Positions 36,973 to 45,800 of a DNA stretch of 64,000 bases are shown in pieces; positions within the stretch are counted from its first letter, which is position 1, and each line of letters starts with the position of its first letter. The DNA lies in the NCBI GenBank assembly GCA_016283095.1, contig JAEEMG010000004.1, positions 23,988-87,987 on the forward strand, in the 5' to 3' direction. The DNA comes from Paludibacteraceae bacterium. GTDB lineage: Bacteria; Bacteroidota; Bacteroidia; Bacteroidales; Paludibacteraceae. The notes below the pieces were generated by a model. The model saw nothing but the letters and a program-made list of their open reading frames with translations, had not been told where the DNA came from and ran no database searches. Both the position numbers and the translations under genes were made by a program.

Positions 36973-37479
36973 ATGAATCCACAAGTAAGTATCATAATGG
37001 GCAGCACATCAGACCTGCCTATAATGGAGAAAGCAGCAAAAATACTCGACGAGTTTGAGATTCCGTTCGAGATAAATGCCCTTTCTGCACACCGTACTCC
37101 ATCTGAAGTAGAGAGTTTCGCAACAAACGCTGAATCACGTGGCATCAAGGTGATCATCGCAGCAGCTGGTATGGCAGCAGCACTGCCAGGTGTGATCGCA
37201 GCACAGACATCTGTTCCAGTAATTGGTGTTCCAATCGCGTCTACACTTGAGGGCATGGACGCTCTTCTTTCTATCGTCCAGATGCCTCCAGGAATTCCAG
37301 TGGCGACAGTCGGCATCAATGGAGCCATGAACGCAGGTATCCTTGCGGCACAGATGATCGCGTTGAGCGACAAGGCAGTGGCTGAAAAGGTCAAGGCCCA
37401 CAAAGCTGGATTGAAGAATAAAATTGTGAAGGCTAACGAAGAGTTGGCAAAAGTGCAATTCAAATTCAAAACAAATTAA
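36973..37479 (+). CDS. purE: 5-(carboxyamino)imidazole ribonucleotide mutase PurE
   Basis: 168 residues, class I PurE. The active-site loop MGSTSDLPIMEKA (residues about 9-21), INALSAHRTP with the catalytic His, AAAGMAAALPGVIAAQT and GIPVATVGINGAMNAGILAAQM are all present. It converts N5-CAIR to CAIR in purine synthesis. It is followed 134 bp later by pta. No other pur gene is in the window. Confidence 0.97.
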   Translation: MNPQVSIIMGSTSDLPIMEKAAKILDEFEIPFEINALSAHRTPSEVESFATNAESRGIKVIIAAAGMAAALPGVIAAQTSVPVIGVPIASTLEGMDALLSIVQMPPGIPVATVGINGAMNAGILAAQMIALSDKAVAEKVKAHKAGLKNKIVKANEELAKVQFKFKTN

Positions 37480-37489
37480 TCAGACACAC

Positions 37490-37514
37490 GTAGAGACACA
37501 CGGACGTGTGTGTC
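37490..37514. repeat. GTAGAGACAC palindrome between purE and pta
   Basis: GACACAC (37495-37501) pairs with GTGTGTC (37508-37514) beside a GTAGA foot at 37490. Related to the units at 36904 and 39891. Confidence 0.6.
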
Positions 37515-37613
37515 ATTCTATAACATACCTGTAATAATTAAGATGTATGTGCATTCTATCCAGCGTGTGACAAGATTAATCAAAACATCAAAAGAATTAA
37601 AGATTTTTCAGAT

Positions 37614-38624
37614 ATGGCAATTTTAGACAGTATTATTGCTCGCGCTAAGCAGAACAAGCAGCGCATCGTTCTTCCTGAGGGTACAGAAGAGCGTACTTTG
37701 AAGGCTGCCGACCAAATTTTGGCAGAGGGTATCGCAAACATCATCTTGTTAGGCAACCCTAATGAGATCAACAAGTTGGCTTCTGAGTTCGGACTTAAGA
37801 ACATCTCAAAAGCCACTATCATCGACCCAGAAAATAATCCAAACAGTCAGAAATATATCGACCTGTTGCTTCAGCTTCGTCAACGCAAGGGATTGCAGCC
37901 TGAGCAGGCAGTTGAGCTTGTAAAGGATCCTCTATATTTGGCTTGTCTTCTTGTTAAGGCTGGCGACGCAGATGGTGAGGTGGCTGGTGCTAAGAACTAC
38001 ACTGGTAACGTGCTTCGTCCTGCATTCCAGATAATCAAGACTCGTCAGGGTGCTAAATGTGTGAGCGGTGCTTTCCTTATGATTTTCAAGGATAAGACAT
38101 ACGGACACGATGGCATGTTGTTGTTCGCCGACTGTGCAGCTACACCAGTGCCAACAGCTGAGGAGCTTGGAAGCATCGCTGTTGTCAGCGCAGGTACTGC
38201 TAAATCTATCTTCGGTTTCGATGATCCTAAGGTGGCTATCATGAGCTTCTCTACAAAGGGTTCAGCTAAGCATGAGACTGTAGACAAGGTTATCGAGGCT
38301 GGTAATTTCGCAAAACAATATGCTCCAGACTTGAAGATCGACGCAGAGCTTCAGGCAGACGCAGCTCTTGTACCTAGCGTCGCTAAGAGCAAAGCTCCAG
38401 GCAGCGAGGTTGCAGGTCAGGCAAACGTATTGGTATTCCCTTCTCTTGAAGCTGGAAACATCGGCTACAAACTTGTTCAGCGTCTTGCTGGTGCAGAGGC
38501 TCTTGGACCAATCCTTCAGGGTCTTGCAGCTCCAGTAAACGACCTTTCTCGTGGATGCTCAGTAGAGGACGTTGTAAAGATGATTGCAATTACAGCAAAC
38601 CAAGCAATTGCTGCGAAACAATAA
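37614..38624 (+). CDS. pta: Phosphate acetyltransferase
   Basis: 336 residues, the single-domain (short) form. RIVLPEGTEERTLKAADQIL, AGDADGEVAGAKNYTGNVLRPAFQII and the C-terminal block VLVFPSLEAGNIGYKLVQRLAGAEALGPILQGL are the family's signatures. It interconverts acetyl-CoA and acetyl phosphate. It is directly followed by ackA (62 bp), giving the acetate-forming ATP pathway. The codon use is strikingly uniform (mostly GCT, GGT, GTT), consistent with high expression. Confidence 0.96.
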   Translation: MAILDSIIARAKQNKQRIVLPEGTEERTLKAADQILAEGIANIILLGNPNEINKLASEFGLKNISKATIIDPENNPNSQKYIDLLLQLRQRKGLQPEQAVELVKDPLYLACLLVKAGDADGEVAGAKNYTGNVLRPAFQIIKTRQGAKCVSGAFLMIFKDKTYGHDGMLLFADCAATPVPTAEELGSIAVVSAGTAKSIFGFDDPKVAIMSFSTKGSAKHETVDKVIEAGNFAKQYAPDLKIDAELQADAALVPSVAKSKAPGSEVAGQANVLVFPSLEAGNIGYKLVQRLAGAEALGPILQGLAAPVNDLSRGCSVEDVVKMIAITANQAIAAKQ

Positions 38625-38686
38625 ATAATCTAATGTTGCAGGCGTACCAACGTCTGCAACATTTCATATATAACTAAAAAAATTTC

Positions 38687-39883
38687 ATGAAAATATTAGT
38701 ACTAAACTGCGGCAGCTCTTCTATCAAATACAAATTGATAGACATGCCAAAGAACGACACATTGGCGTCGGGAGGAGTTGAAAAAATCGGCTTGAAAGAT
38801 TCATTCTTGAAGTACAAGACTCCATCAGGTGAGAAAAAGCAAATTGACTGCGAAATTCCAGAACACACAGCAGGAATCGAATTGATCCTTAAGGTTCTTC
38901 AATCAAAGGAAGACGGTGCAATCAAGAGTCTGTCTGAAATCGAGGCTGTAGGTCATCGTGTTGTACACGGAGGTGAGAAATTCAACAAATCTGTACTAAT
39001 TACTAAGGAGGTTATCGACAATATCAAGGAGTGTGCTCCTCTTGCGCCTCTTCACAACCCTGCCAACCTAAAAGGTATCGAGGCAATCACACATGAGTTG
39101 CCAAATGTGCCTCAGGTAGCAGTGTTCGACACAGCATTCCACCAGACTATGCCATCTAAGGCATACATGTATGCTCTTCCTTATGAATATTACAAAAAGG
39201 ATGGCGTTCGTAGATACGGTTTCCACGGAACAAGCCACAGATACGTATCAGCACGCACTTTGGAGATCCTTGGAATGAAGCCAGAAGGCACAAAGATGAT
39301 CACTTGCCACATCGGTAACGGTGGTTCAATCTCTGCAATCAAGGATGGTAAGAGCGTCGACACTTCAATGGGTCTTACTCCACTTGAAGGTCTTGTAATG
39401 GGTACTCGCTGCGGTGATATCGACACAGGTGCTATCACATACTTGATGGACCGTGAAAAACTTGACATCAAAGCAATCAACAATATCCTTAATAAGGAGA
39501 GTGGATTGAAGGGAGTATCTGGTATTTCTCAGGATATGCGCGACGTGGAGGCTGGCATCAAAGACGGCAACGAGCGTGCTACTCTTGCAAGAGACATGTT
39601 CGTTTACCGTGTCCGCAAGTTCATCGGCTCATATACAGCTGTTCTTGGCGGTCTTGATATTTTGGTCTTCACAGGAGGAATCGGTGAAAACCAGAGAACA
39701 ATCCGTCAGCTTTGCTGCGAAGATTTCGGTTACCTAGGAATTGAGATCGACGAAGCCGCTAACAACGCAGCGTCAGGAGTAGAGAAGATCATCTCAACTT
39801 CATCGTCTAAGGTAAAGGTTCTTGTGGTTCCTACTGACGAGGAGTATATGATCGCAAAAGATACTCTTGAACTTGTAAAATAA
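38687..39883 (+). CDS. ackA: Acetate kinase
   Basis: 398 residues. N-terminal ILVLNCGSSSIKYKLID, VFDTAFHQTMP, YGFHGTSHRYV, CHIGNGGSISAI and the C-terminal VFTGGIGENQ are the standard acetate kinase motifs of the ASKHA fold. It makes ATP and acetate from acetyl phosphate supplied by the adjacent pta. A perfect terminator lies at 39928-39965. Confidence 0.97.
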   Translation: MKILVLNCGSSSIKYKLIDMPKNDTLASGGVEKIGLKDSFLKYKTPSGEKKQIDCEIPEHTAGIELILKVLQSKEDGAIKSLSEIEAVGHRVVHGGEKFNKSVLITKEVIDNIKECAPLAPLHNPANLKGIEAITHELPNVPQVAVFDTAFHQTMPSKAYMYALPYEYYKKDGVRRYGFHGTSHRYVSARTLEILGMKPEGTKMITCHIGNGGSISAIKDGKSVDTSMGLTPLEGLVMGTRCGDIDTGAITYLMDREKLDIKAINNILNKESGLKGVSGISQDMRDVEAGIKDGNERATLARDMFVYRVRKFIGSYTAVLGGLDILVFTGGIGENQRTIRQLCCEDFGYLGIEIDEAANNAASGVEKIISTSSSKVKVLVVPTDEEYMIAKDTLELVK

Positions 39884-39890
39884 GACGCAC

Positions 39891-39918
39891 GTAGAGACGT
39901 AATGTAATTGCGTCTTTC
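39891..39918. repeat. GTAGAGACG palindrome after ackA
   Basis: GTAGAGACGTAAT is answered by ATTGCGTCTTTC. It is the third member of the GTAGAGAC set around purE-pta-ackA. Confidence 0.55.
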
Positions 39919-39927
39919 AAATCATAC

Positions 39928-39965
39928 AAACAGACGTCGCAAATGATGCGGCGTCTGTTTTTTTT
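39928..39965. terminator. Terminator after ackA
   Basis: AAACAGACG and CGTCTGTTT form the lower stem, with CGCA/TGCG above, and a run of eight or more T follows on the plus strand. It may also serve the convergent gene at 39986. Confidence 0.9.
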
Positions 39966-39985
39966 ATTTATTGCCTTTTTTTGTA

Positions 39986-40879
39986 TCAATAGTATTCTAT
40001 CGGATAGTCCTTCCTGTTTGTTTGCTTTGTATTCTTATGATACCACTCTTCACCCACCAAATTATTCCACAAATCATATTTATAGGTGATTATACAGTCC
40101 ATATCATGAATTGTATAAGTAACATTATAATAGTCTCCATATATACTTTTCTCTTCCAGCAAACCTTGGTCATTATATTTGTAACGTTCAATAGTTATTG
40201 AAGTATCTGCATTTGGAGTTTCCATAAAAGAAGAATATTCGAGCAGTTGACCTTTGGAATTACAGATGACATTTAATTTATTGTTTTCATTCAACAAATG
40301 AAAATTTGAAAATCGCATCATCGTATCTTTTCCAAAAGACACCTCCACGCATGCTACCGGTCCTATTGATTTATATAATGCCAATTCTCCCCTTTCATTA
40401 TAAGAGCAATAAATAGTATCTGTCTTATGAATTTCTTTAATTACACTATTGGGTTTGTGCTTTTTTCTGCCATATTTTGATAATACATCTTTCCAAAAAG
40501 GAGTCGTGACATTATAGTTAGAAACAACATCTCTTTCAACTTCTTTACTCTCTTTTAAAACACCTTTTTTATCATATTTATATTCAATGGTATATAGTTG
40601 GTCTTTGAAACTAGAGTCCTTAAAAACATTTGTTTTTATTCGTTTTTTCTTTTTGTCAAAAATATGGATGTAATACTCATTCCACTTGAAAATAAGATCA
40701 AACTTTGTCGAACGAATGGCATGGGTCAAATTACCAGACTTATCAAAGTAAAAAGTTTCTCCATCTTTACTATACGATTTGACTGGTCCATTAAGATTCC
40801 TCATAGACACATCTGTCGCATCTGTTGCTAACAGATTTGTTGAGACGAGCACCAAAAGCAATGTGACTACATATTTCAT
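39986..40879 (-). CDS. Secreted YD-repeat-like protein of unknown function
   Basis: 297 residues with a signal peptide (MKYVVTLLLVLVSTNLLA). The mature part is a series of beta-hairpin units like GETFYFDKSGNLTHAI, YTIEYKYDKKGVLKE, YCSYNERGELALYKS, ERYKYNDQGLLEEKS and ITYKYDLWNNLVGEEW. These resemble the YD/RHS repeats of Bacteroidota exported proteins but are too few to form a toxin cocoon. No catalytic motif was seen. A likely -7 box (TATTTTTG, minus strand, 40913-40920) lies 34 nt upstream of the start. Confidence 0.7.
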   Translation of the reverse strand: MKYVVTLLLVLVSTNLLATDATDVSMRNLNGPVKSYSKDGETFYFDKSGNLTHAIRSTKFDLIFKWNEYYIHIFDKKKKRIKTNVFKDSSFKDQLYTIEYKYDKKGVLKESKEVERDVVSNYNVTTPFWKDVLSKYGRKKHKPNSVIKEIHKTDTIYCSYNERGELALYKSIGPVACVEVSFGKDTMMRFSNFHLLNENNKLNVICNSKGQLLEYSSFMETPNADTSITIERYKYNDQGLLEEKSIYGDYYNVTYTIHDMDCIITYKYDLWNNLVGEEWYHKNTKQTNRKDYPIEYY

Positions 40880-40952
40880 AAAGGTCTAAATTTAGTTATC
40901 ACAATAATAAAGCAAAAATATAAAAAGATAACAGAGCGTCATCACCGATATC

Positions 40953-40993
40953 AAAAAAGTAGACGTCACAAATAATGCAACGTCTATTTTTTA
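40953..40993. terminator. Bidirectional-looking terminator downstream of the Rpn-type gene
   Basis: TAGACGT and ACGTCTA pair across a 13-nt loop and are flanked by AAAAAAG on the left and TTTTTTA on the right, so a U-run follows the stem on either strand. It ends the minus-strand Rpn-type gene. Confidence 0.78.
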
Positions 40994-41019
40994 CCTTATT
41001 AAAAGTTGATTTTTGTCAT

Positions 41020-41898
41020 TTACAATTTGTCAATTTCTTCAATGCTCAATCCACTTGCTATAGCGATTGCATTTGCATCAACGCCTTGATTTTTCAAGTT
41101 TTTTGCCATCTTCTGCATTCCAAGGACTTTCCCTTCCGCTATTCCTTCATTCTTGACTGTTCTCATAATATTATACATATCAAGAAAATTCTTTAGATTC
41201 TCCTCATAGTCATAACGTTCATTCTTTGAGAACGCTGCTATTTCAGCCACTTCAAACAATTTATCGAAAACTCCCTCACTCAATACAGATGGCTTATCCT
41301 CTAAATGATAAAGATTCTTTATCACATAAAGCCATTTGTCTACGAATGTTTCCAACTCATCAACTGTCTTCCTGAATTTAGGCATTTCAAGGAAAATGAA
41401 ATTCAATTTGTCACTGAAAGTCTTATTACAATCATCCTTCAATTTCACACGAGTAATCACTTTGTCGGATACATTTTCTTTCTCGTCAATAACGAAATCA
41501 AGAATTCCAATCACATAAACAGGGGACAAACTATAATCCCAACGAGAATCTTTCGCACCCTTTTTTGCTTGTTCTTGGATAGCAAAGGATGAATAATAAA
41601 GCGAACGATCCTTGAAATGATCTTGTTTAGCATTTTGCATTTCAACTATGAAACGTTCTCCAGACACCGTCTGACAATAAACGTCATAGATAGCTCGTCT
41701 ATCACTAATACTATCTCCAAGTTTTTCTGTATTCAGATATGTAAGATCTATAATCTCTCCACTTTCTTTTAGATCAAGCAATGCGTTCAAAAAACTAATA
41801 AGCAAATCCTTATTCGCCTCCGTCCCGAAAATTTTCTTGAAAGCGAAATCTGTATAAAAATTGATATAGCGACTTCCCGCTGATCCTGGCACACACAT
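41020..41898 (-). CDS. Rpn-type PD-(D/E)XK nuclease / putative transposase
   Basis: 292 residues from the ATG complementary to 41896-41898. The frame is open to 42015, but a full promoter lies at 41926-41956, so upstream starts are unlikely. Domain order is typical of the family: RYINFYTDFAFKKIFG, a helical part, then the nuclease core DRRAIYDVYCQTVSGERFIVEMQNAKQ with Asp, Glu and Gln in PD-(D/E)XK order. A long middle region and a C-terminal GMQKMAKNLKNQGVDANAIAIASGLSIEEIDKL tail follow. Rpn proteins promote RecA-independent recombination in E. coli; this family is widely repeated in Bacteroidales. It adjoins a restriction-modification remnant. Confidence 0.88.
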   Translation of the reverse strand: MCVPGSAGSRYINFYTDFAFKKIFGTEANKDLLISFLNALLDLKESGEIIDLTYLNTEKLGDSISDRRAIYDVYCQTVSGERFIVEMQNAKQDHFKDRSLYYSSFAIQEQAKKGAKDSRWDYSLSPVYVIGILDFVIDEKENVSDKVITRVKLKDDCNKTFSDKLNFIFLEMPKFRKTVDELETFVDKWLYVIKNLYHLEDKPSVLSEGVFDKLFEVAEIAAFSKNERYDYEENLKNFLDMYNIMRTVKNEGIAEGKVLGMQKMAKNLKNQGVDANAIAIASGLSIEEIDKL

Positions 41899-41925
41899 AT
41901 TGTTTCTGTCTTTGCTTGTTTGCTG

Positions 41926-41956
41926 CAAATGTAGCACATTACTTTGATTTGTCAAA
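41926..41956 (-). promoter_or_regulatory. Canonical Bacteroidota promoter of the Rpn-type gene
   Basis: The minus strand reads TTTG (41953-41956), 19 nt, TACATTTG (41926-41933). Both boxes and the spacing fit the consensus. Transcription would start near 41919, about 20 nt before the chosen ATG. Confidence 0.85.
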
Positions 41957-41977
41957 ATAGAGCGGGCCTGCTTCTTT

Positions 41978-42775
41978 TTATTTCCCATTCTCAGTCTCTC
42001 CATTTTTATTGACATTATAAATCTCTTCCTTCAACGCCTGTTCATAATACCACGAATCATGACCTTCACCGATCTTCAATACTCGTTCGATCAGTTCAGC
42101 ATACGCATCATCCGTCAACACAATATTTTTCAACAATGGAATCAATCCCTTCCCGTCTTCCCCTTCATAAAAAAATAGTGAATTGCTGATTCTCGCACGC
42201 TGGCTCGCACGCGGTTCACGGCTGAATCCGTCTCTATGGCACTTCTTTCCTGTCTGGCTGATCTCTGTGTCCAGGCACTCAAAGATTGGATCTACTTCCA
42301 CGTCTACAGAATCAAACAGAGCTACAATAGCTTCTTCTGGCAAGGCGAACATGGAAGAATAGCGAAAACTGGTTTTAGCCCCTCGTCTGCCTATCTCCTT
42401 CGCAAACATACGGGGATGAAGCGAATCCTTAGGGTTTGCCAAAACTGCAAAAAAGAGATTCTGTAGGATCGCATTATAATAAGAGCAATCCTGCACATCA
42501 TATGGCTTGAAATTTTTCAGGATTTTATCGAGGAACTCAATGTCGAATATTTCTGTCGGCACTTCACCACGCTGCATCAGACGTCTGACTTTGAGCATCC
42601 TCACAAACAACAACCTCACGAGGAAAATCAACTCTTTCCTCTCCACGTAATCCTTTTCGGATACTGTCGCTACCGTGTAGCGAGAATCAACTAAACTTGG
42701 GAACTGGAACACGACCCTTCCCTTCTCAATTGCGGCAAGGATATTTTCAAATCCTGCCATAGTCTCATTTATCAT
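41978..42775 (-). CDS. Fragment of a type II (IIG-like) restriction-modification enzyme
   Basis: 265 residues. The sequence matches the central part of large Eco57I-like enzymes as remembered: LIFLVRLLFVRMLKV, FDIEFLDKILKNF, CSYYNAILQNLFFAVLANP, FRYSSMFALPEEAIVALF, DPIFECLDTE, RDGFSREP and SLFFYEGEDGKGLIPLLKN. In complete enzymes this stretch comes after a nuclease region and before the adenine-methyltransferase domain with its NPPY motif. Both are missing here; the protein ends shortly after GLIPLLKN. No continuing frame exists downstream, where the Rpn-type promoter begins. It is therefore most likely a remnant, though a trimmed protein with its own job cannot be excluded. Confidence 0.7.
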   Translation of the reverse strand: MINETMAGFENILAAIEKGRVVFQFPSLVDSRYTVATVSEKDYVERKELIFLVRLLFVRMLKVRRLMQRGEVPTEIFDIEFLDKILKNFKPYDVQDCSYYNAILQNLFFAVLANPKDSLHPRMFAKEIGRRGAKTSFRYSSMFALPEEAIVALFDSVDVEVDPIFECLDTEISQTGKKCHRDGFSREPRASQRARISNSLFFYEGEDGKGLIPLLKNIVLTDDAYAELIERVLKIGEGHDSWYYEQALKEEIYNVNKNGETENGK

Positions 42776-42815
42776 ATTTTTGTACTTTAAAAATCCTTGT
42801 TTATGGAGGCTGTGA

Positions 42816-42843
42816 CAGGGCAGGCATAACCCCTGCCCCTACA
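42816..42843. repeat. GC-rich palindrome between the charged protein and the RM fragment
   Basis: GGGCAGG (42818-42824) pairs with CCTGCCC (42832-42838); the minus strand carries the GTAGGGG foot. It is related to 15479-15503 and may also stop transcription of the gene at 42850. Confidence 0.6.
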
Positions 42844-42849
42844 GTCTAA

Positions 42850-45800
42850 TTATTTTCTTGAACGTCCAGTGATTCTATCGATCAACTCCTGTTGCTCTCT
42901 TTTCTTTCTCTCCTCTTCGGTCTCCTCATGTGGAGTTTCTGGAGCTTCCGACACCTTTTCAGGAGCTACTTCCTCCTGCTTCTTTTTTCTGGAACGTTTA
43001 CTCTCTTTTGGTTCAGCTTCGTCCTCGCTCACTGATGCAGGAGTCTCTTCAGAAGTCACTTCTTCTTTCTTTCTCCTTGATCGCTTAGACTCTTTTGGCT
43101 CTTCCGTATCATTTGTAGACGCTGGAGTCGCCACCTCTTCCTGTTGCTGAGGTTTTGATTTACGTCCTGTGATTCGTTCGATCAATTCCTGCTGCTCTCT
43201 CTTCTTTTTCTCCTCTTCAGTCTCTTCACGTGGAGTGGCAGATACTACAGGAGCCACTTCAGGAGTTGTTTCTTCTTTAACTGGCTCTTCCTTCTTTTTC
43301 CTTGAGCGACGACTCTCTTGAGGCTCATTCTGTTCTGCATCCTCACTTACTGAGACAGGTTGCTCTTCCGAAGAAGCCTCCTCTTTCTTCCTTCTGGAGC
43401 GTTTATGTTCCTTTGGTTCAGTCTGCTCGACCTGTTCCTGCTCAACCTGCGGTTCAGATTGCGCCTCACTTGCTGAAGCCGGAGGCTCAGTAGAAGCCTT
43501 CTCCTCCTGTTTTGCCTTCGAAGTACGTCCAGTGATTCTGTCGATCAAAGCCTGACGTTCAGCCTCCTCCTGGCGACGTTGCAATTCTTCTTCAGACAAT
43601 GCTTCATTTACAGGAGCATCTTCTTTCTTATTCTTTCTAGAACGTTTCTTCTCTTTTACCTCTGATCCGTCACCATCAAGTGGAGCAGTGTCTTCCGCGT
43701 CATCCTTCTTCTTAAACAGACGTCTCTTCGACTTTCCTGGTTGTTCTTCCTCACTTATTACACCCAAAGAATCTGAAGGAGCGACATTTTCTGTCTTCTT
43801 CTTTTTACGTCCTGTGATTCTGTCGATCAAAGCCTGACGGTCGGCCTGTTTCTGCAGACTGTCAAGCACGACAGAAGATGCCTCGGCCGCAGTACGAAGT
43901 TTTTCCAAAGAGTCCGTCATCTTCACCATATCCTCGTCGACAGTGTCCTCCTTAGCCAACAATATAGAATCCCATGGAGAAGCATCAAGCTCCTCAATCA
44001 CCTTACGTCTGTTGCGTGTATAGAATTTAATATGGCCAAGCGGCTTGTTGTCTGGAGCCGACGGCAGATATTTAGCACGGATCTTCTTCTGGCGGCGTTT
44101 CTTGTAATAGATTTTGATCTCTCCCGTCGCTAGGTATTCAAGATTAAGCTCAGTCATCACCGAGTCGACGAGGGTGTCGATAGCCGAGTACTCAGGCAAC
44201 AGAACCATTACAGAATCCACGACATCGTTAAGCAACACGCGTCTGTACTGTGTGTTACCAACAAGATCCATGATCTTCTTTGCGATCACTCTTCCTGAAT
44301 CCACACGGTTGTAGAAACGTTTCTTATAGAAGTAGCGTTGATGCCAGTAATACATGAAGAAATCGTAATCATAGATAAACTTGAATTTACCTCGGTCGTA
44401 GTGCACCTCATTCAGATAGCGACATTTTGGAATCTTGATTTTGGCTACAATCTCTTCACTCTTTCCCTCTTTCTGAGCCTTTTCCGCCTCTTTCAATTCT
44501 TCCATATTTCGCATTTCCTCCTCAAGTTCAGCCAATTGTTGGGCAAGAAGCGAACTGTCGAGAGCGGCATACTCCTTTAGCATCTCGACATCAATATCCT
44601 CCGCCAAAGAATCCAGATTCAGGGAATCAGGGACAGATTCTTCTACGGCGAAAGTGGAATCGTTCTGTTGAGTGGAATCCTTGGCAGCTAATGCAGCGGC
44701 TGCCGCCTCACGTTTTTTCTTGATGATAGCCTCGATAGTTTTACGAGTTTGAAGCTCCTTTTCATCAATAGGTTCCTCAATAGTAGGTTCCGGTTCAAGC
44801 TCTCCATTAAGCATCTCATCCTTCATGATGACAACAGGGAGTTTTCTGCCTCGTCTATTCTTATTCGCATATTCTATCGCCGCGCTATCTCCGGCAGCGA
44901 CAAGTTCGGCAAGCTCAAACAAATCAGCATTCTCCTCTTCCTCCTCTTCAAGTTTTTCAAGGCGTTTTCTCTCCTTTTCTTCAGCTCTCTTCTGGGCTTT
45001 TCTGACTTTGTTTTTGCCCTTCATGATTCTTTCCGCCTCTTTACGGGCTCTGGCGATAGCCTCCTGCTGTTGTTTTTCGATCAAGGCCTGTTTCTCTTCC
45101 TCCTTTAGTTTTTCATTCTCTTGAATCTTACGGAGTTCTTCTGCTTCCCTACGTTTAGCCACTTGCTCAGCATGGATAAGACGTTTTTCCGCCAATTCTT
45201 CACGTCTTGCTGCCTCAGCTTCACGTCTTGCGGCACGGGCTCTCATTTCCTCTTCACGGCGTTCACGTTCACGTTCGCGGGCCTGGGCTCTTCTCTCAAG
45301 CTCCTTAGCCTTCATCTCACGTTTTTTCTGTGCCTTTTCCAGACGTTTTTGCTGTCGTTTAGCTCGTTCTTTAGCCTCACGTTCGCGTTGAGCATTCTTG
45401 ATCTCCTGAGTACGTCTCATCTGTTCGGCACGTTGTTCAGCAGCCTTTTGTTTGGCGGCCATCACAGCCTGACGATGAGCGGCGGCTTGCTCCTGCTCTT
45501 TCTGCTTTGCCTCCAGAGCTCTTTGTTTAGCAGCAGCCTTCGCTTCTGCTTCTTGGCGTTTCTTAGCCTGCCAATTTTCACGTTGACGTTGCTTTTTTTC
45601 AAGTTCTTTCTGGCGAAGTCTCTCTCGTTCAGCTCTTTGTCGAGCGATTTTTTCTTCAGCCAACTGTTTCTGTCGGGCAGCACGTTCAGCCTCACGCTCA
45701 CGAGACAAACGCTGACGTTCAGCTACAGCCTCTGCTCGGCGTTTCTGCTCTTCACGTACTTGTTGTAGACGGATTTCTCTTTCTGCGCGAATTCTTTCCG

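Noticed and set aside
39986..40879. RHS/YD-repeat polymorphic toxin
   Set aside because: Too few repeats, no RHS core motif, no C-terminal toxin domain and no immunity gene next to it.
45121..45768. 215-codon open frame on the plus strand opposite the charged coiled-coil gene
   Set aside because: It is the reverse complement of Glu/Arg/Ala-rich coding sequence, which lacks stop codons on the other strand by composition; the translation is Leu/Ser/Phe-rich without structure.
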